In this document: piece after piece, positions 54,081 through 63,740 of the stretch
Layout: each line of letters begins with the position of its first letter
How positions within the stretch are numbered: the first letter of the stretch is position 1
Assembly (NCBI GenBank): GCA_038206725.1
Contig: JBBRAO010000010.1
Coordinates: 14,805 to 78,804 of the forward strand
Direction of reading: 5' to 3'
DNA: 64,000 nt
Source: JBAXXL01 sp038206725
GTDB lineage: Bacteria > Bacteroidota > Ignavibacteria > Kapaibacteriales > UBA2268
Notes under the pieces: model-generated
The model's input: the letters and a program-made list of their open reading frames with translations, nothing else
Databases searched by the model: none
What the model was told of the DNA's origin: nothing
Position numbers and translations under genes: made by a program

Positions 54081-57000
54081 TTATTGAGTCGGTTTAACCT
54101 GATAAGGTATTGTAAAATAGAAAGTACTACCTTTGTCTTCTATACTCTCTAACCAAAGTTTTCCTCCGAGTAATTCTACAAGCCCTTTACAAATTGCCAA
54201 TCCAAGCCCCGCACCTTCATAAGATCGCGTAAAAGTGTCCTCGGCTTGCGTGAATCGCTCGAATATTAGTTCGTGAATCTTTTCCGGGATTCCAATCCCT
54301 GTATCTTTTATAAAAAATAGGATTTCTTCATCTTTAACTTCATAGCCGAAATCTATAGCTCCTGATTGTGTGAATTTAATCGCGTTATTAATTAAATTTG
54401 TAAGAATTTGATTGAGTTTTACTTCGTCCGAGTATAGTATTATTCTGTCTTTATCCGCTTGGTTACTATAGTTTAAGATAATGTTTTTTTCATTTGCCGA
54501 TGGGGTGAAAAATCCTAACAAATCTGTAAATATAGAATTAAGCAATATCTGCCTTTTTTCGATTTTAAATTGCCCTGTTTGAATCTTTGATATATCGAGT
54601 ACATTGTTAACAATTTCAATGAGCCGCTTTCCACTTATTTGAATAAGATGTGAGAATTTTTTCTGGTCTTCCTTGCTTAAATCGTCATCTGTCAGCAAGT
54701 CCGAAAATCCGATAATCCCATTCAGCGGTGTTCGTATTTCGTGACTCATATTGGCAAGAAATGCTGTTTTCAAGCGATCGCTTTCTTCAGCTCGTTCTTT
54801 TGCTCTTATTAACTCTTGCTCGGACAGTATGTGCTCGGTAATATCGAGGCAATGCCCTATATATCCAATAAATTCACCTTTGCTGTTGTAGTGGGGTGTC
54901 CCGTCATCTTGAATCCAACGGTATTCGCCGTTAGCATTTCGTATGCGGTAGTCCATACTAAATTTTTCACGACGATCGAATGCAGTCACAAAGACTTCAA
55001 AACATCTTTGTAAATCATCCGGATGCACACCTTCAGCCCAACCGTCACCCAATTCTTGTTCTAAAGACCTCCCCGTAAAGTCAAGCCAAGGTTGATTGAA
55101 ATAATTACATTTCTTGTCAACATCGGAAGTCCATATTAATGCTTGTCCGGAATTGGAAAGTGTTCGAAAATGTGTCTCACTCTCCCTGAGTGCCTCTTCA
55201 GCCTGCTTGCGTTCGGATATATCTCTGACGGTACCGATTATTTTTTGGGGTTGCCCATTTTCATCATTACAAATCTTAGATGAAATTGAACAAGGAACGA
55301 ATGAACCATCACGATTAATCATCGTAATTTCATAATCCGACATTGACCCATTTTCAGTTAACGATTTCAAAAGCATTTTTCGTTGTTCGGCATCAGGGTA
55401 AAAATCGTACATTGATTTGCCGATTATCTCATCCTGTCTAAATTGACCCTTTGATAATACCTCAATAGATGGACTTATATCAAGAATTGTCCCATCAAAT
55501 GAAGTCTCGTAGTAAACATCAATCACATTCTCAAATATACTGCGATATTTTTCTTCACTCTTGCGCAATTCCTCTGCCGCCTTTTTGCGTACTAAAACCC
55601 CCGCCAAAGTGTTGGCGATTGCCGTCAAGAAACCCTCATCTTCCTTATTGTTTTTATAGCCCTCTTTTACATAAATATTTATTACACCAAGAACTTGTCC
55701 TAATAACAAAATTGGAACGCAATAATGGCCGTGCGGCACGATCCCGCTATATTTTATCTCGTGCTCTTTATTTATACTTGAGGCGAATACAATTTTTTTG
55801 GTTCCCGCGGCTTTGCCACAAAGGCATTTTCCGAATGGAATAGTTGAACAAGTTTCTAATATATCTTTTGCTAATGATTTTTGAACTTTCATAACAAGAG
55901 TATCTGGTGTTTCGCCGGTTAGGAATATAGAACCCTTCTTCTCAAAAGAAAATATTTCAATTGAAAAAAGCAAATCAAGTGCTTGCGTTAGGAATTCGTC
56001 TAATTTTATATCTTCCAGCGAGAGCGAAATGAGCGAATTAATGGCGTTTTGTATATCATAATTGCTTTTCAGCTCTTCTTCCGCCTGTTTGCGTTCGGTT
56101 ATATCTTCCGATATACCAAGCAAATATGTCGGTTTTCCGTTTTTATCCAATATGGGTATTTTTTTGGTGTGTAGTATCCGTTTGCCCGTTTTAGTATCTA
56201 TTGGTTCCTCGGGTATATCATATAGCTTTTCACTTTCTAAAACATCTCTGTCCTTTTGAATGAATAATTCCGCCTGCTCTTTAGGAAAAAAATCGTAATC
56301 ATTTTTTCCTAAGAGTTCGTCCTTCTTATATCCTAATAGGTTTTCACCTGCTTTATTCAATCGGATAAACCTCAATTCTTGAGCATCTTTGACAAAAATC
56401 ATATTGGGGACATTTTCAATCACAGAGGATAAGAATTCTTCACGTTCTAATAGTGCTTCTTCGGCTTTTTTACGTTTAGTAATATCCCGAATTGAAATTA
56501 TATCCGAAGGAATGCCTTCGTAAAGAACCATTTTACCAATACTTTCAATCCAAATCTCTTTACCTGACACTGTAAAGCAACGATATTGAGATATATATGC
56601 TTCAATTCCATTTTTAATATTGATAAAATCCACTTTAGCCTTTTTTGCCGATTCCGGTGACATATATTCAAATACTTTTTTTCCTAAGACAAAGTTTGTA
56701 TCTGGAAATTCGAATAATCGGCAAATAGCTTTATTAACAAATTCTATTTTCCCTTCTAAATCGAGTATAGCAACTCCTTCGAGCGAGTGTTCCACCAAAG
56801 CGAGATATTTTTCATCATCATCTTTTATGGCATCATCGGCTTTCTTCCATTCGGATATATCGTACATAGTAACGTGGCATTGATCACCTTTATCGGTTAC
56901 GTCTCCGGTCAGATAAACATTAATTGGTGAATTGCCATTTATGGATAGGATTAATTCACAGTTTTCTTTGGTTTTGTCGGTAAAGATTTTATATAAGAAT

Positions 57001-57389
57001 AGATTGAAGATTGCTCTTGTATCATCGGAAATAAAAAAGCCAAAACTGCTCCCTTTTAAATGTGAACGGTCTTTGCCAAGCATAGTCGCACCGCGGAGGT
57101 TTAGCTCTATGATCTTGCCTTCATTTGTCAGTTTAAAGTAACCCGAAGGTGAGAAATCGTATAATTCTCTATATTTTTCAGCCGCAATTTCAGCTCGCCG
57201 GTTTGCCAGAATCAGTTCATCATTCTGCATTTCAAGCTCTATCCGGTGGACCTCAAGCTCGTGGTTGAGTTTTAAGTTGTCCGCTTCCGTGATCTCTGCC
57301 AATCTGACGGATTGCTTATTTTTCAATTGCTCTTCCGCTTTTACGCGCAACAAAGCAGTAATGGCTGATTTTTTATTTTCTTTTTTCAT
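54081..57389 (-). CDS. Multi-PAS/GAF sensor histidine kinase
   Basis: ATG 57389 is used; an upstream TTG would add three codons. The 1102-residue protein has at least five PAS domains (for example YRELYDFSPSGYFKLTNEG and PYRSIF/FENVIDVYYETS regions) and a GAF domain (LSLEDIKLDEFLTQALDLLF ... FGKCLCGKAAG). The kinase core has H-box NMSHEIRTPLNG with H883, N-box LTNLINNAIKF, and G-boxes DTGIGIP and GAGLGLAI. There is no transmembrane segment or receiver domain, so it is a soluble sensor. It is followed upstream by a PAS-only stub paralogous to its own N-terminus. Confidence 0.93.
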   Translation of the reverse strand: MKKENKKSAITALLRVKAEEQLKNKQSVRLAEITEADNLKLNHELEVHRIELEMQNDELILANRRAEIAAEKYRELYDFSPSGYFKLTNEGKIIELNLRGATMLGKDRSHLKGSSFGFFISDDTRAIFNLFLYKIFTDKTKENCELILSINGNSPINVYLTGDVTDKGDQCHVTMYDISEWKKADDAIKDDDEKYLALVEHSLEGVAILDLEGKIEFVNKAICRLFEFPDTNFVLGKKVFEYMSPESAKKAKVDFINIKNGIEAYISQYRCFTVSGKEIWIESIGKMVLYEGIPSDIISIRDITKRKKAEEALLEREEFLSSVIENVPNMIFVKDAQELRFIRLNKAGENLLGYKKDELLGKNDYDFFPKEQAELFIQKDRDVLESEKLYDIPEEPIDTKTGKRILHTKKIPILDKNGKPTYLLGISEDITERKQAEEELKSNYDIQNAINSLISLSLEDIKLDEFLTQALDLLFSIEIFSFEKKGSIFLTGETPDTLVMKVQKSLAKDILETCSTIPFGKCLCGKAAGTKKIVFASSINKEHEIKYSGIVPHGHYCVPILLLGQVLGVINIYVKEGYKNNKEDEGFLTAIANTLAGVLVRKKAAEELRKSEEKYRSIFENVIDVYYETSFDGTILDISPSIEVLSKGQFRQDEIIGKSMYDFYPDAEQRKMLLKSLTENGSMSDYEITMINRDGSFVPCSISSKICNDENGQPQKIIGTVRDISERKQAEEALRESETHFRTLSNSGQALIWTSDVDKKCNYFNQPWLDFTGRSLEQELGDGWAEGVHPDDLQRCFEVFVTAFDRREKFSMDYRIRNANGEYRWIQDDGTPHYNSKGEFIGYIGHCLDITEHILSEQELIRAKERAEESDRLKTAFLANMSHEIRTPLNGIIGFSDLLTDDDLSKEDQKKFSHLIQISGKRLIEIVNNVLDISKIQTGQFKIEKRQILLNSIFTDLLGFFTPSANEKNIILNYSNQADKDRIILYSDEVKLNQILTNLINNAIKFTQSGAIDFGYEVKDEEILFFIKDTGIGIPEKIHELIFERFTQAEDTFTRSYEGAGLGLAICKGLVELLGGKLWLESIEDKGSTFYFTIPYQVKPTQ

Positions 57390-57467
57390 AATACTCAAAT
57401 CCTAAAATTCGAGAAGTTTTGGTTTTTTTAGAACTTTATCATTTTAGGCTTTTTTTAATAGTTTATC

Positions 57468-57998
57468 TTAGGTAAAATCAACAACAGTAACATAACATAG
57501 CTCCCCTTTTTGGGAAGCGATACCGGTGATATAAGCATTTATCGGTGAATTTCCATTAGATTTCAGCACAACTTTAGATGTTTGTTTGGTATCACTATTG
57601 AAAACATTCTCGAGAAAAGCATTAAATAAGGCTCTGGATCCATCGGAAACAAAAAAGCCAAACCTACTTTTTACTAAATTTGAGCGTTCTTTACCTAATA
57701 AGTTGGCGCCGCTCAGATTAAGCGCAAGTATAACTCCTTCTTTTGTTAGTGTAAAGTATCCCGATGGCGCGAAATCGTATAATTCCTCATATTTTTCAGT
57801 TTCGAGTTCTGCGCGATCTTTTGCACGAAGTAGTTCTTCATTTTGCATCTCCAATTCAATTTGGTGAACCTCCAACTCATGAATCAATATTGCCTCAACT
57901 TTTGATAGTTGAGAACTTATTTTGGAAGGTTCCTTTTTCATAAACTCTTCCGCCTTGCGGCGCAGGATTACAGTTTCTAAGTTACTATTTTTTTTCAT
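57468..57998 (-). CDS. PAS-only protein, likely a truncated sensor
   Basis: The 176 residues align end to end with the N-terminus of the neighbouring kinase (shared HELEVHxIELEMQNxEL and EKYxELYDFxPSGYF; GNSPINxYxTG). They stop at the end of the PAS domain (VTVVDFT). The kinase continues where this one ends, so it is either a duplicated and truncated copy or a stand-alone PAS signalling stub. The gap to the kinase is 78 bases on the same strand. The transposase with palindromes is on its upstream side. Confidence 0.8.
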   Translation of the reverse strand: MKKNSNLETVILRRKAEEFMKKEPSKISSQLSKVEAILIHELEVHQIELEMQNEELLRAKDRAELETEKYEELYDFAPSGYFTLTKEGVILALNLSGANLLGKERSNLVKSRFGFFVSDGSRALFNAFLENVFNSDTKQTSKVVLKSNGNSPINAYITGIASQKGELCYVTVVDFT

Positions 57999-58170
57999 AA
58001 TAAAAATTTATAAAAATTATAAATTTTTTATCTTATTAGGGATAAAATGTTTATAGACACACAAAGTATGTTTTGCTCTATTTTTTGCGTCTATAGACAT
58101 TTCTTTTCTAAATATACGATTTATTGTGAATATTATTATAAGTTATAAAATTAATTTAAAGTAGTTGAAT

Positions 58171-58268
58171 ATTCTTTGCCGCGAAGTGGCTGAATTCTTT
58201 GCCGCAAAGTGGCTGAATTCTTTGCCGCAAAGTGGCTGAATTTCAATAACCGTGGGTGAAACCCACGG
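58171..58268. repeat. Left palindromic (BIME-like) flank of the transposase
   Basis: Three nearly identical 23-bp units in tandem (58171, 58194, 58217) precede a perfect palindrome at 58250-58268 (8-bp arms, three-base loop). The unit and palindrome recur in inverse orientation on the other side of the transposase. Confidence 0.88.
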
Positions 58269-58316
58269 TAAAGCGTACCGACTAAAACAGCCCCGAAGGG
58301 GTTGAATTACAGGATA

Positions 58317-58762
58317 TTACGGGAAATATTTCTCATTCACCTCTATGCCTTGTTCCTTAATAATTCTTCTTAACTCATCTTTAAAAGGTTCTTTTTTATG
58401 GTGCTCCTGTTGGTTTTTTATGTAATTAATTATGATATTTTTTTCGTTCCACGCATAAGTGAATGCCGCATACCCATCAGCCCATCCCTCAAATTTTGGG
58501 AATTTTCCTGATTGTTTTAGCCATATTGATGATGCAGTTTTAATATCTCTGACATAATCAGCTAAAGAAATTGATGGATGCAGATCACATAATATATGAA
58601 GATGATCTTCCATTCCATTTATGCGGTAAAGAAAACAACCTTTGTTTTTTTTATACCCATAATATATGAATAAAGTTCTCTTGAGTGCTCTAAACAGAGA
58701 GTTTCACGGCTTTCTTTTGTTCGAAAAACTAAATGATATAGAATTTGACGGTAACTCGACAT
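58317..58762 (-). pseudogene. REP-associated tyrosine (Y1, IS200-like) transposase, frameshifted
   Basis: Reading from ATG 58762 gives MSSYRQILYHLVFRTKESR, typical of Y1/RAYT transposases. The frame is then interrupted at an A8 run (58645-58652) and continues in another frame with GMEDHLHILCDLHPS. DHLHI is the HUH metal motif, and YIKNQQEHH probably holds the catalytic tyrosine. One extra A would restore a single frame of about 149 residues. It could be a decayed gene, a sequencing error, or slippage-dependent expression. It lies between inverted palindromic repeats, as expected for RAYT. Confidence 0.85.
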
Positions 58763-58776
58763 ATTTGTTCTCTAAA

Positions 58777-58868
58777 ATTCAGCCACTTCGTGGCAAAGAT
58801 TATTCAACTTGTTCCATTTCCGTGGGTTTTACCCACGGTTATTGAAATTCAGCCATTTCGTGGCATTT
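58777..58868. repeat. Right palindromic (BIME-like) flank of the transposase
   Basis: Inverse copies of the left unit (58777-58800 and 58841-58868) with the palindrome at 58820-58838 (8-bp arms) between them. The ATTGAAATTCAGCC stretch at 58841 mirrors the left flank. It reaches to within 15 bases of the CheB-CheR gene end. Confidence 0.88.
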
Positions 58869-58882
58869 TACGTTTCTTCAGC

Positions 58883-61813
58883 CTATTTTTTTACTTTGTT
58901 TTCGCGAATATTGCATTGTATTACCTTTTTATCTGCTTCCTCATAAACGTTGCTTATAAACTCAACATTAATTTTATGTCCGTCCGCTGTTTCAAGAGGC
59001 AGGTTTTCATATCTTACAAATTCCTTCTGCTGTAATTCTATAAATTTTTCTTTATTAGCTATTATATCTTTGAAGAACCCAAGTTCCCAAATAGCTTTTT
59101 CTGTAAATTCTTCTTTGGAGTATCCCAATTGATTAATTAAAAATGGATTCACATCCAATATGTTTCCAGTTTCGGCATTAAGTATAAGAATTCCGTCTTT
59201 AGCCGATTCAAAAAGTCTGCGATAGCGGGTTTCCGAAACCGCCACAATTTTATTTGCTTTTTTTACTTCTTTTTCAAGTTTTTTTGCTGTCGAGATATCG
59301 CTGAATGTCAACACCAATCCATCTATGCGATCATCGTGGGTACGATATGGAATAATCCTTATCGTAAACCATCTTTCGTCTTTTGTCGCAATTGATGTTT
59401 CGATAGTGGTCAAAGTTTTAAGTACTTTTCGTGCGTGTGCATCGATTTCAGGATACTGTAAATCGGAAACCAAGTCGGTAAAAGGTCTGCCTAAATCCGA
59501 ATGTCGTAATTTAATAATTTGCGTTACCGAGTCGGTAAAACGTCGTATATTTAGCTCTTTATCAAGAAATAGAGTTGCAATTTCGGTACTATTAAGCAGA
59601 TTTTTTATATCGTTGTTTGCTTGCGTGAAATCGCTTATTTTAGTTTGTAGTTCGATGTTTACTGTTTGCAATTCTTCGTTCAAACTTTGCATTTCTTCCT
59701 TCGAAGTAGTAAGTTCCTCGTTGGTGGATTGTAGTTCTTCGTTAGTTGATTGCATTTCCTCATTTGTTGATTTCAACTCTTCCTGCGATGTTTGCATCTC
59801 TTCGCGTGTACTTTGCAAGTCTTCATAACATCGTTGTAGTTCAATCCCCAATTCTTTCTCACGTACAGATGAACTGTGTTTACCGGTTTTTGGACTTACT
59901 ATGTTATGTTCAACTAATGCAGGAACATCGGTAAATACCAGCATAATCATTCCTTTTATCGCAGTGGGGCTTTCAATGCGTTGCATTGTAACATCAACAA
60001 ATTGTGTACCGCCATTGGTTCCGATTTTAATATTATGCAGATTTACAGGTTCAAAATTTAACATAACTTTATGGAAAGCGCCGGGTAATGCCTCGCGTAA
60101 TCCATCGCGCGCCATAACATATACATTCCAATTGGCTTTACCGGCTACAGGCTCAAGGTATTTCCCCGTGCGCCCTGTAATATATATAATATCGCCTTTA
60201 TCATTGACCAACACACTGGCTGGAGCAAAACGTTGAAGCAAAATCTGATCCGCTAAAATTTGAATGTTCTCAACCACTTTAGTTGGTTTTCTGTTTTCTA
60301 TCACATTTTCTGTGATTCGGTGGAATGAACTCGGAAAATTATCGAGGCGAGTTGCTTTATCTGTTGCCGAACGTTTGAAGATTTTTAATTTTCCATCAAT
60401 TTCTTCAAAATCATCGTTTTTGCCCCCAGGAGTTTCAGCGGAACCTAATACCATAATTCCTTCGGGATTTAAGCTGTTATTGAACAAGATTATTAATTTT
60501 TTTTGCAATTCGGATTCCATATATATCAGTATATTGCGACAGGTCAATATGTCCAGTTTTGTGAAAGGTGGGTCCTTAATTAAGTTCTGCGGCGCAAAAA
60601 CGACCATTTCCCGAACGGCGGTAATCACACGGAATCCTTCGCCGTCGGCAACAAAAAATCGGTTAAGCCTCTCTTGTGAAACATCAGCGAGCATATTATT
60701 AGAGAAAAAACCTTTCCTTGCTCTTTCTATGGAATCAATATCAATATCTGTCGCAAATATTTGCAATGTCATATTTTTGTGTTTTTTTAATTTATCCATT
60801 GCTTCTTTAAAAATCATCGCTAATGAATACGCCTCTTCACCGGTTGAGCAACCCGTTACCCAAGCACGAAATATATACCCATTGGGCATTGTATCTATCA
60901 GAGCGGGAAGTATTTCATTTTTTAGTTTTTCCCAAACAGCAGAATCCCTGAAAAAACTGGTTACACCGATTAGCAATTCTTTAAAAAGTATATCAATCTC
61001 TTTAGGATTTTCCTGCAAAAAGCGTACATAATTGTTTACCTTTTCAATTTGGTGAACTCCCTTGCGCCTTTCAATTCGACGGAACAACGTATTTTTTTTA
61101 TATAATGAAAAGTCGTGCCCGGATTGTTCTCGAAGCAAAATGATAATTTTTTCGAGATTGCTTTTATTTATATCGTTTATTTCATAATCTGTTTTTGTTG
61201 TCGGAATATACTGGAGAAATGTAATGAGTTTATTTGGCAATTCTTCGGCAGGTGCTACAATGTCAACAATTACCGCTTCTATCGCACTTCGGGGCATACT
61301 GTCAAATTTTGCGTTTGTAGGTTCTTGAACCAGTACAATTCCATTTTTTTCTTTTATCGCTTTTATTCCTAAGCTACCATCGGATCCCATACCGGATAAT
61401 ATTATTCCAACGCTTTTTTGTTTCCTGTCCTCAGCTAATGAACGAAGGAACATATCAATCGGTAAAGGCAATCCGCGTGTTTTTACACGATCAAAAAGAT
61501 ATAATGCGCCTCTAAGTATAGACATACTTTTATTTGGCGGAATCACATATACACAGTTTGGCTTTACTTTAAGTGCGTCACTTGCTTGATATACTTTCAT
61601 TTTCGTAATTCTTTGCAAAAGTTCCGGCATAATACCGACGTGATGTGGGTCGAGGTGCTGAATAACAACAAATGCTATACCGCTATCTTTTGGCATATTT
61701 CCAAAAAAATGCTCCAATGCTTCTAAACCGCCTGCGGAAGCCCCAATACCCACAATGGGAAATTCGTCATTTTTGATTACGGTTTTCTTTGTATTTTTAG
61801 GAATCTTTTCCAT
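58883..61813 (-). CDS. CheB-CheR-PAS fusion protein without kinase domain
   Basis: Domain order: CheB methylesterase with S26 (GIGASAGG), H53 (IQHLDP) and D145 (GMGSDGS); CheR methyltransferase with SAM motif VTGCSTGEEAYSLAM; a coiled coil with heptads such as TNEELQSTNEEL; then two PAS domains. It ends QCNIRENKVKK and stops. In many bacteria this fusion continues after QCNIRDITERK into a histidine kinase. Here the stop lies 15 bases before a BIME-like repeat, so C-terminal loss is possible. Role: signalling, perhaps not chemotaxis. Confidence 0.9.
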   Translation of the reverse strand: MEKIPKNTKKTVIKNDEFPIVGIGASAGGLEALEHFFGNMPKDSGIAFVVIQHLDPHHVGIMPELLQRITKMKVYQASDALKVKPNCVYVIPPNKSMSILRGALYLFDRVKTRGLPLPIDMFLRSLAEDRKQKSVGIILSGMGSDGSLGIKAIKEKNGIVLVQEPTNAKFDSMPRSAIEAVIVDIVAPAEELPNKLITFLQYIPTTKTDYEINDINKSNLEKIIILLREQSGHDFSLYKKNTLFRRIERRKGVHQIEKVNNYVRFLQENPKEIDILFKELLIGVTSFFRDSAVWEKLKNEILPALIDTMPNGYIFRAWVTGCSTGEEAYSLAMIFKEAMDKLKKHKNMTLQIFATDIDIDSIERARKGFFSNNMLADVSQERLNRFFVADGEGFRVITAVREMVVFAPQNLIKDPPFTKLDILTCRNILIYMESELQKKLIILFNNSLNPEGIMVLGSAETPGGKNDDFEEIDGKLKIFKRSATDKATRLDNFPSSFHRITENVIENRKPTKVVENIQILADQILLQRFAPASVLVNDKGDIIYITGRTGKYLEPVAGKANWNVYVMARDGLREALPGAFHKVMLNFEPVNLHNIKIGTNGGTQFVDVTMQRIESPTAIKGMIMLVFTDVPALVEHNIVSPKTGKHSSSVREKELGIELQRCYEDLQSTREEMQTSQEELKSTNEEMQSTNEELQSTNEELTTSKEEMQSLNEELQTVNIELQTKISDFTQANNDIKNLLNSTEIATLFLDKELNIRRFTDSVTQIIKLRHSDLGRPFTDLVSDLQYPEIDAHARKVLKTLTTIETSIATKDERWFTIRIIPYRTHDDRIDGLVLTFSDISTAKKLEKEVKKANKIVAVSETRYRRLFESAKDGILILNAETGNILDVNPFLINQLGYSKEEFTEKAIWELGFFKDIIANKEKFIELQQKEFVRYENLPLETADGHKINVEFISNVYEEADKKVIQCNIRENKVKK

Positions 61814-62129
61814 AACAATCTCAATTTTTTTTTTTAGGTTATTCCGTACCTAAAGGCACGTGGTTCATCTTTCGTTATTTATTTTTATAAACATTTGAAA
61901 TTGTGAATTCGATGTCCCTTTAGGGACAAAATGTTCGAAAAACAATATCAATAAATTGTTTTTCAAAATAACAATCAACAATTCATACAAAGTTAATTAT
62001 AAAACTATTATAAAAATAACATTTACAATTAAATATCCGAATATTTATCAAATAAATTTCGGGAGGTGAACGAAAATCTGCCAAGAGTTCCTTATATTTG
62101 AATTTATATTAATTTAAAATTGGAAAATT
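61814..62129. other. Intergenic region with a small palindrome
   Basis: No gene. It has a GTCCCTTTAGGGAC palindrome near 61913, followed by AAAATGTT. A related TTAGGGATAAAATGTT lies near 58037. This is a REP-like fragment common in Bacteroidota. The -7 element at 62093 is also here. Confidence 0.5.
62093..62100 (+). promoter_or_regulatory. -7 element for the beta-helix protein gene
   Basis: TATATTTG fits TAnnTTTG and lies 29 bases before the ATG at 62130. Confidence 0.45.
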
Positions 62130-63611
62130 ATGAAAAATTTAATTATTATATTTGTAGCATTTGTATGTATTTCAATACCTTGTTTTGGGCAAATACATTT
62201 AGGAGCCGGGCAAACTTATCCTAATATTCAAAGCGCAGTTAATGCGAACGTCATTCAACCGGGCGATACAGTTTATCTTCACGCTGGTTCCTACAGTGGT
62301 TATCAAATAATGTCAAAATTGAAAGGGGAGAGTGGTAAATGGATTGTTATCAACCGTTACAAAAACGACATCATTGATATTTCTGGTACGTGGCAATTTG
62401 TAAGCTGTGAATATATCAAATTTGTAAATCTAAATTTTAAAGCCAACAGCCAAAATCCGGGCAGACTATTGAGCATAGATAATGGTGGAAGTTGTGATAC
62501 GAAATCACGTTTTATAATTGTAGATAGCTGTTTTTTTTCAAGTACTTCCGAGCCCTCGGCAATTACAGCGTTTAAATTAGCCGGCGTGGACGATTTCGTA
62601 GTAAGCAATTGCTCTTTCAAGGATTTTCCTGTATGCGACGCAATGGATTATAATGTTTGCCATAATGGGATAATTATTAATAACCGAATTCAAAATTGCC
62701 TTACCGGTGGTCATATTAAAGGCGGATCTTCTAATATTACAATGGAACGTAATTTCTTTATCAACGCATCAAAGGAAAGTTGGGTCGCCTTCGAGCTGGG
62801 CGGCGATACCGGAGCAAAGTTTTATTGCCCCGAAGATAAATTTGAAGTGAAAAATCTTAAGTTTTATTCCAATATCATTATGGGTGGTTACCGTGGTTTG
62901 GCTTTATCGTCCGCGGTTGATTGCAAAGTGATAAATAACACTTTTTTCAATTGCGGTCAGGCAACACTGAGGTTTTTAACCACGAGTACATTATTTCCCA
63001 CATTGTCGGGCAATCGAGTTGAAAACAACATATTCGCATTTGGTGCTTCGGCTTATTTCAACGGTGGTACTCAACCGGCGGAAGCAGTTGTATTTAGCAA
63101 TAATATTTACTATAGCATACAAAATCCTTCATTTAATGGACCATACTGGGATACACCGGATTTAGATGCAATTAAGGATCAAAATCCAATGAATTTCGGT
63201 TCAGGGACTTCAATTTTTGCCAACAGTCAGAGTTTTGAATTTAAACTTTGCGAAAACAGCCCTGCTATAGGTACCGGTAAAAACCAGCAAGAGCCCGCAA
63301 CTGATTTCTATGGTAAACCATTTTCATCACCTGCACGCTCTATAGGCGCGGTTGAATATGAGGATAATTCAGCAATTGATAATCAAGTTGCTTCAATAAA
63401 TGCCTTATTCCCAAATCCGGCAGAATCATTTTTGAATATTGAAACGAATTCCAATGAATTGCAAGAATTATCAATTTGCAATGTTTTTGGTGCTTGTGTA
63501 TGTAAAAAAATGATTTCAGAAAATCAGATTATCGATGTCAGCACTTGGTCGAGCGGGATATATTTTGTTAAAATCAAGGATGATATAAGAAGTTTTGTGG
63601 TTTATCATTAG
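62130..63611 (+). CDS. T9SS-secreted right-handed beta-helix protein
   Basis: Signal peptide (MKNLIIIFVAFVCISIPCFGQ), then TYPNIQSAVNANVIQPGDTVYLHAGSYS, the typical start of right-handed parallel beta-helix (pectate-lyase-like) proteins. Repeated short strands with N and G turns follow (FVVSNCSFKDFPV, GIIINNRIQNC, NITMERNFFINA). The C-terminal sorting domain begins NALFPNPAESFLNIE and ends SGIYFVKIKDDIRSFVVYH. It may bind or cleave polysaccharides, but catalytic residues cannot be assigned. Confidence 0.85.
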   Translation: MKNLIIIFVAFVCISIPCFGQIHLGAGQTYPNIQSAVNANVIQPGDTVYLHAGSYSGYQIMSKLKGESGKWIVINRYKNDIIDISGTWQFVSCEYIKFVNLNFKANSQNPGRLLSIDNGGSCDTKSRFIIVDSCFFSSTSEPSAITAFKLAGVDDFVVSNCSFKDFPVCDAMDYNVCHNGIIINNRIQNCLTGGHIKGGSSNITMERNFFINASKESWVAFELGGDTGAKFYCPEDKFEVKNLKFYSNIIMGGYRGLALSSAVDCKVINNTFFNCGQATLRFLTTSTLFPTLSGNRVENNIFAFGASAYFNGGTQPAEAVVFSNNIYYSIQNPSFNGPYWDTPDLDAIKDQNPMNFGSGTSIFANSQSFEFKLCENSPAIGTGKNQQEPATDFYGKPFSSPARSIGAVEYEDNSAIDNQVASINALFPNPAESFLNIETNSNELQELSICNVFGACVCKKMISENQIIDVSTWSSGIYFVKIKDDIRSFVVYH

Positions 63612-63740
63612 AACGTAGTATTCAAATAACATAACTAAGCAGATTTACCCAAAATTTATTCTTGCATAGAAAACAAGATAATAGTTTAAATACATAGTAG
63701 TCTATAAGCAATTATTTTTATCATATTCATCAAACAAAAA

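Noticed and set aside
60264..61031. 255-residue plus-strand frame opposite the CheB-CheR gene
   Set aside because: It is antisense to well-conserved CheR sequence and has no signal or domain.
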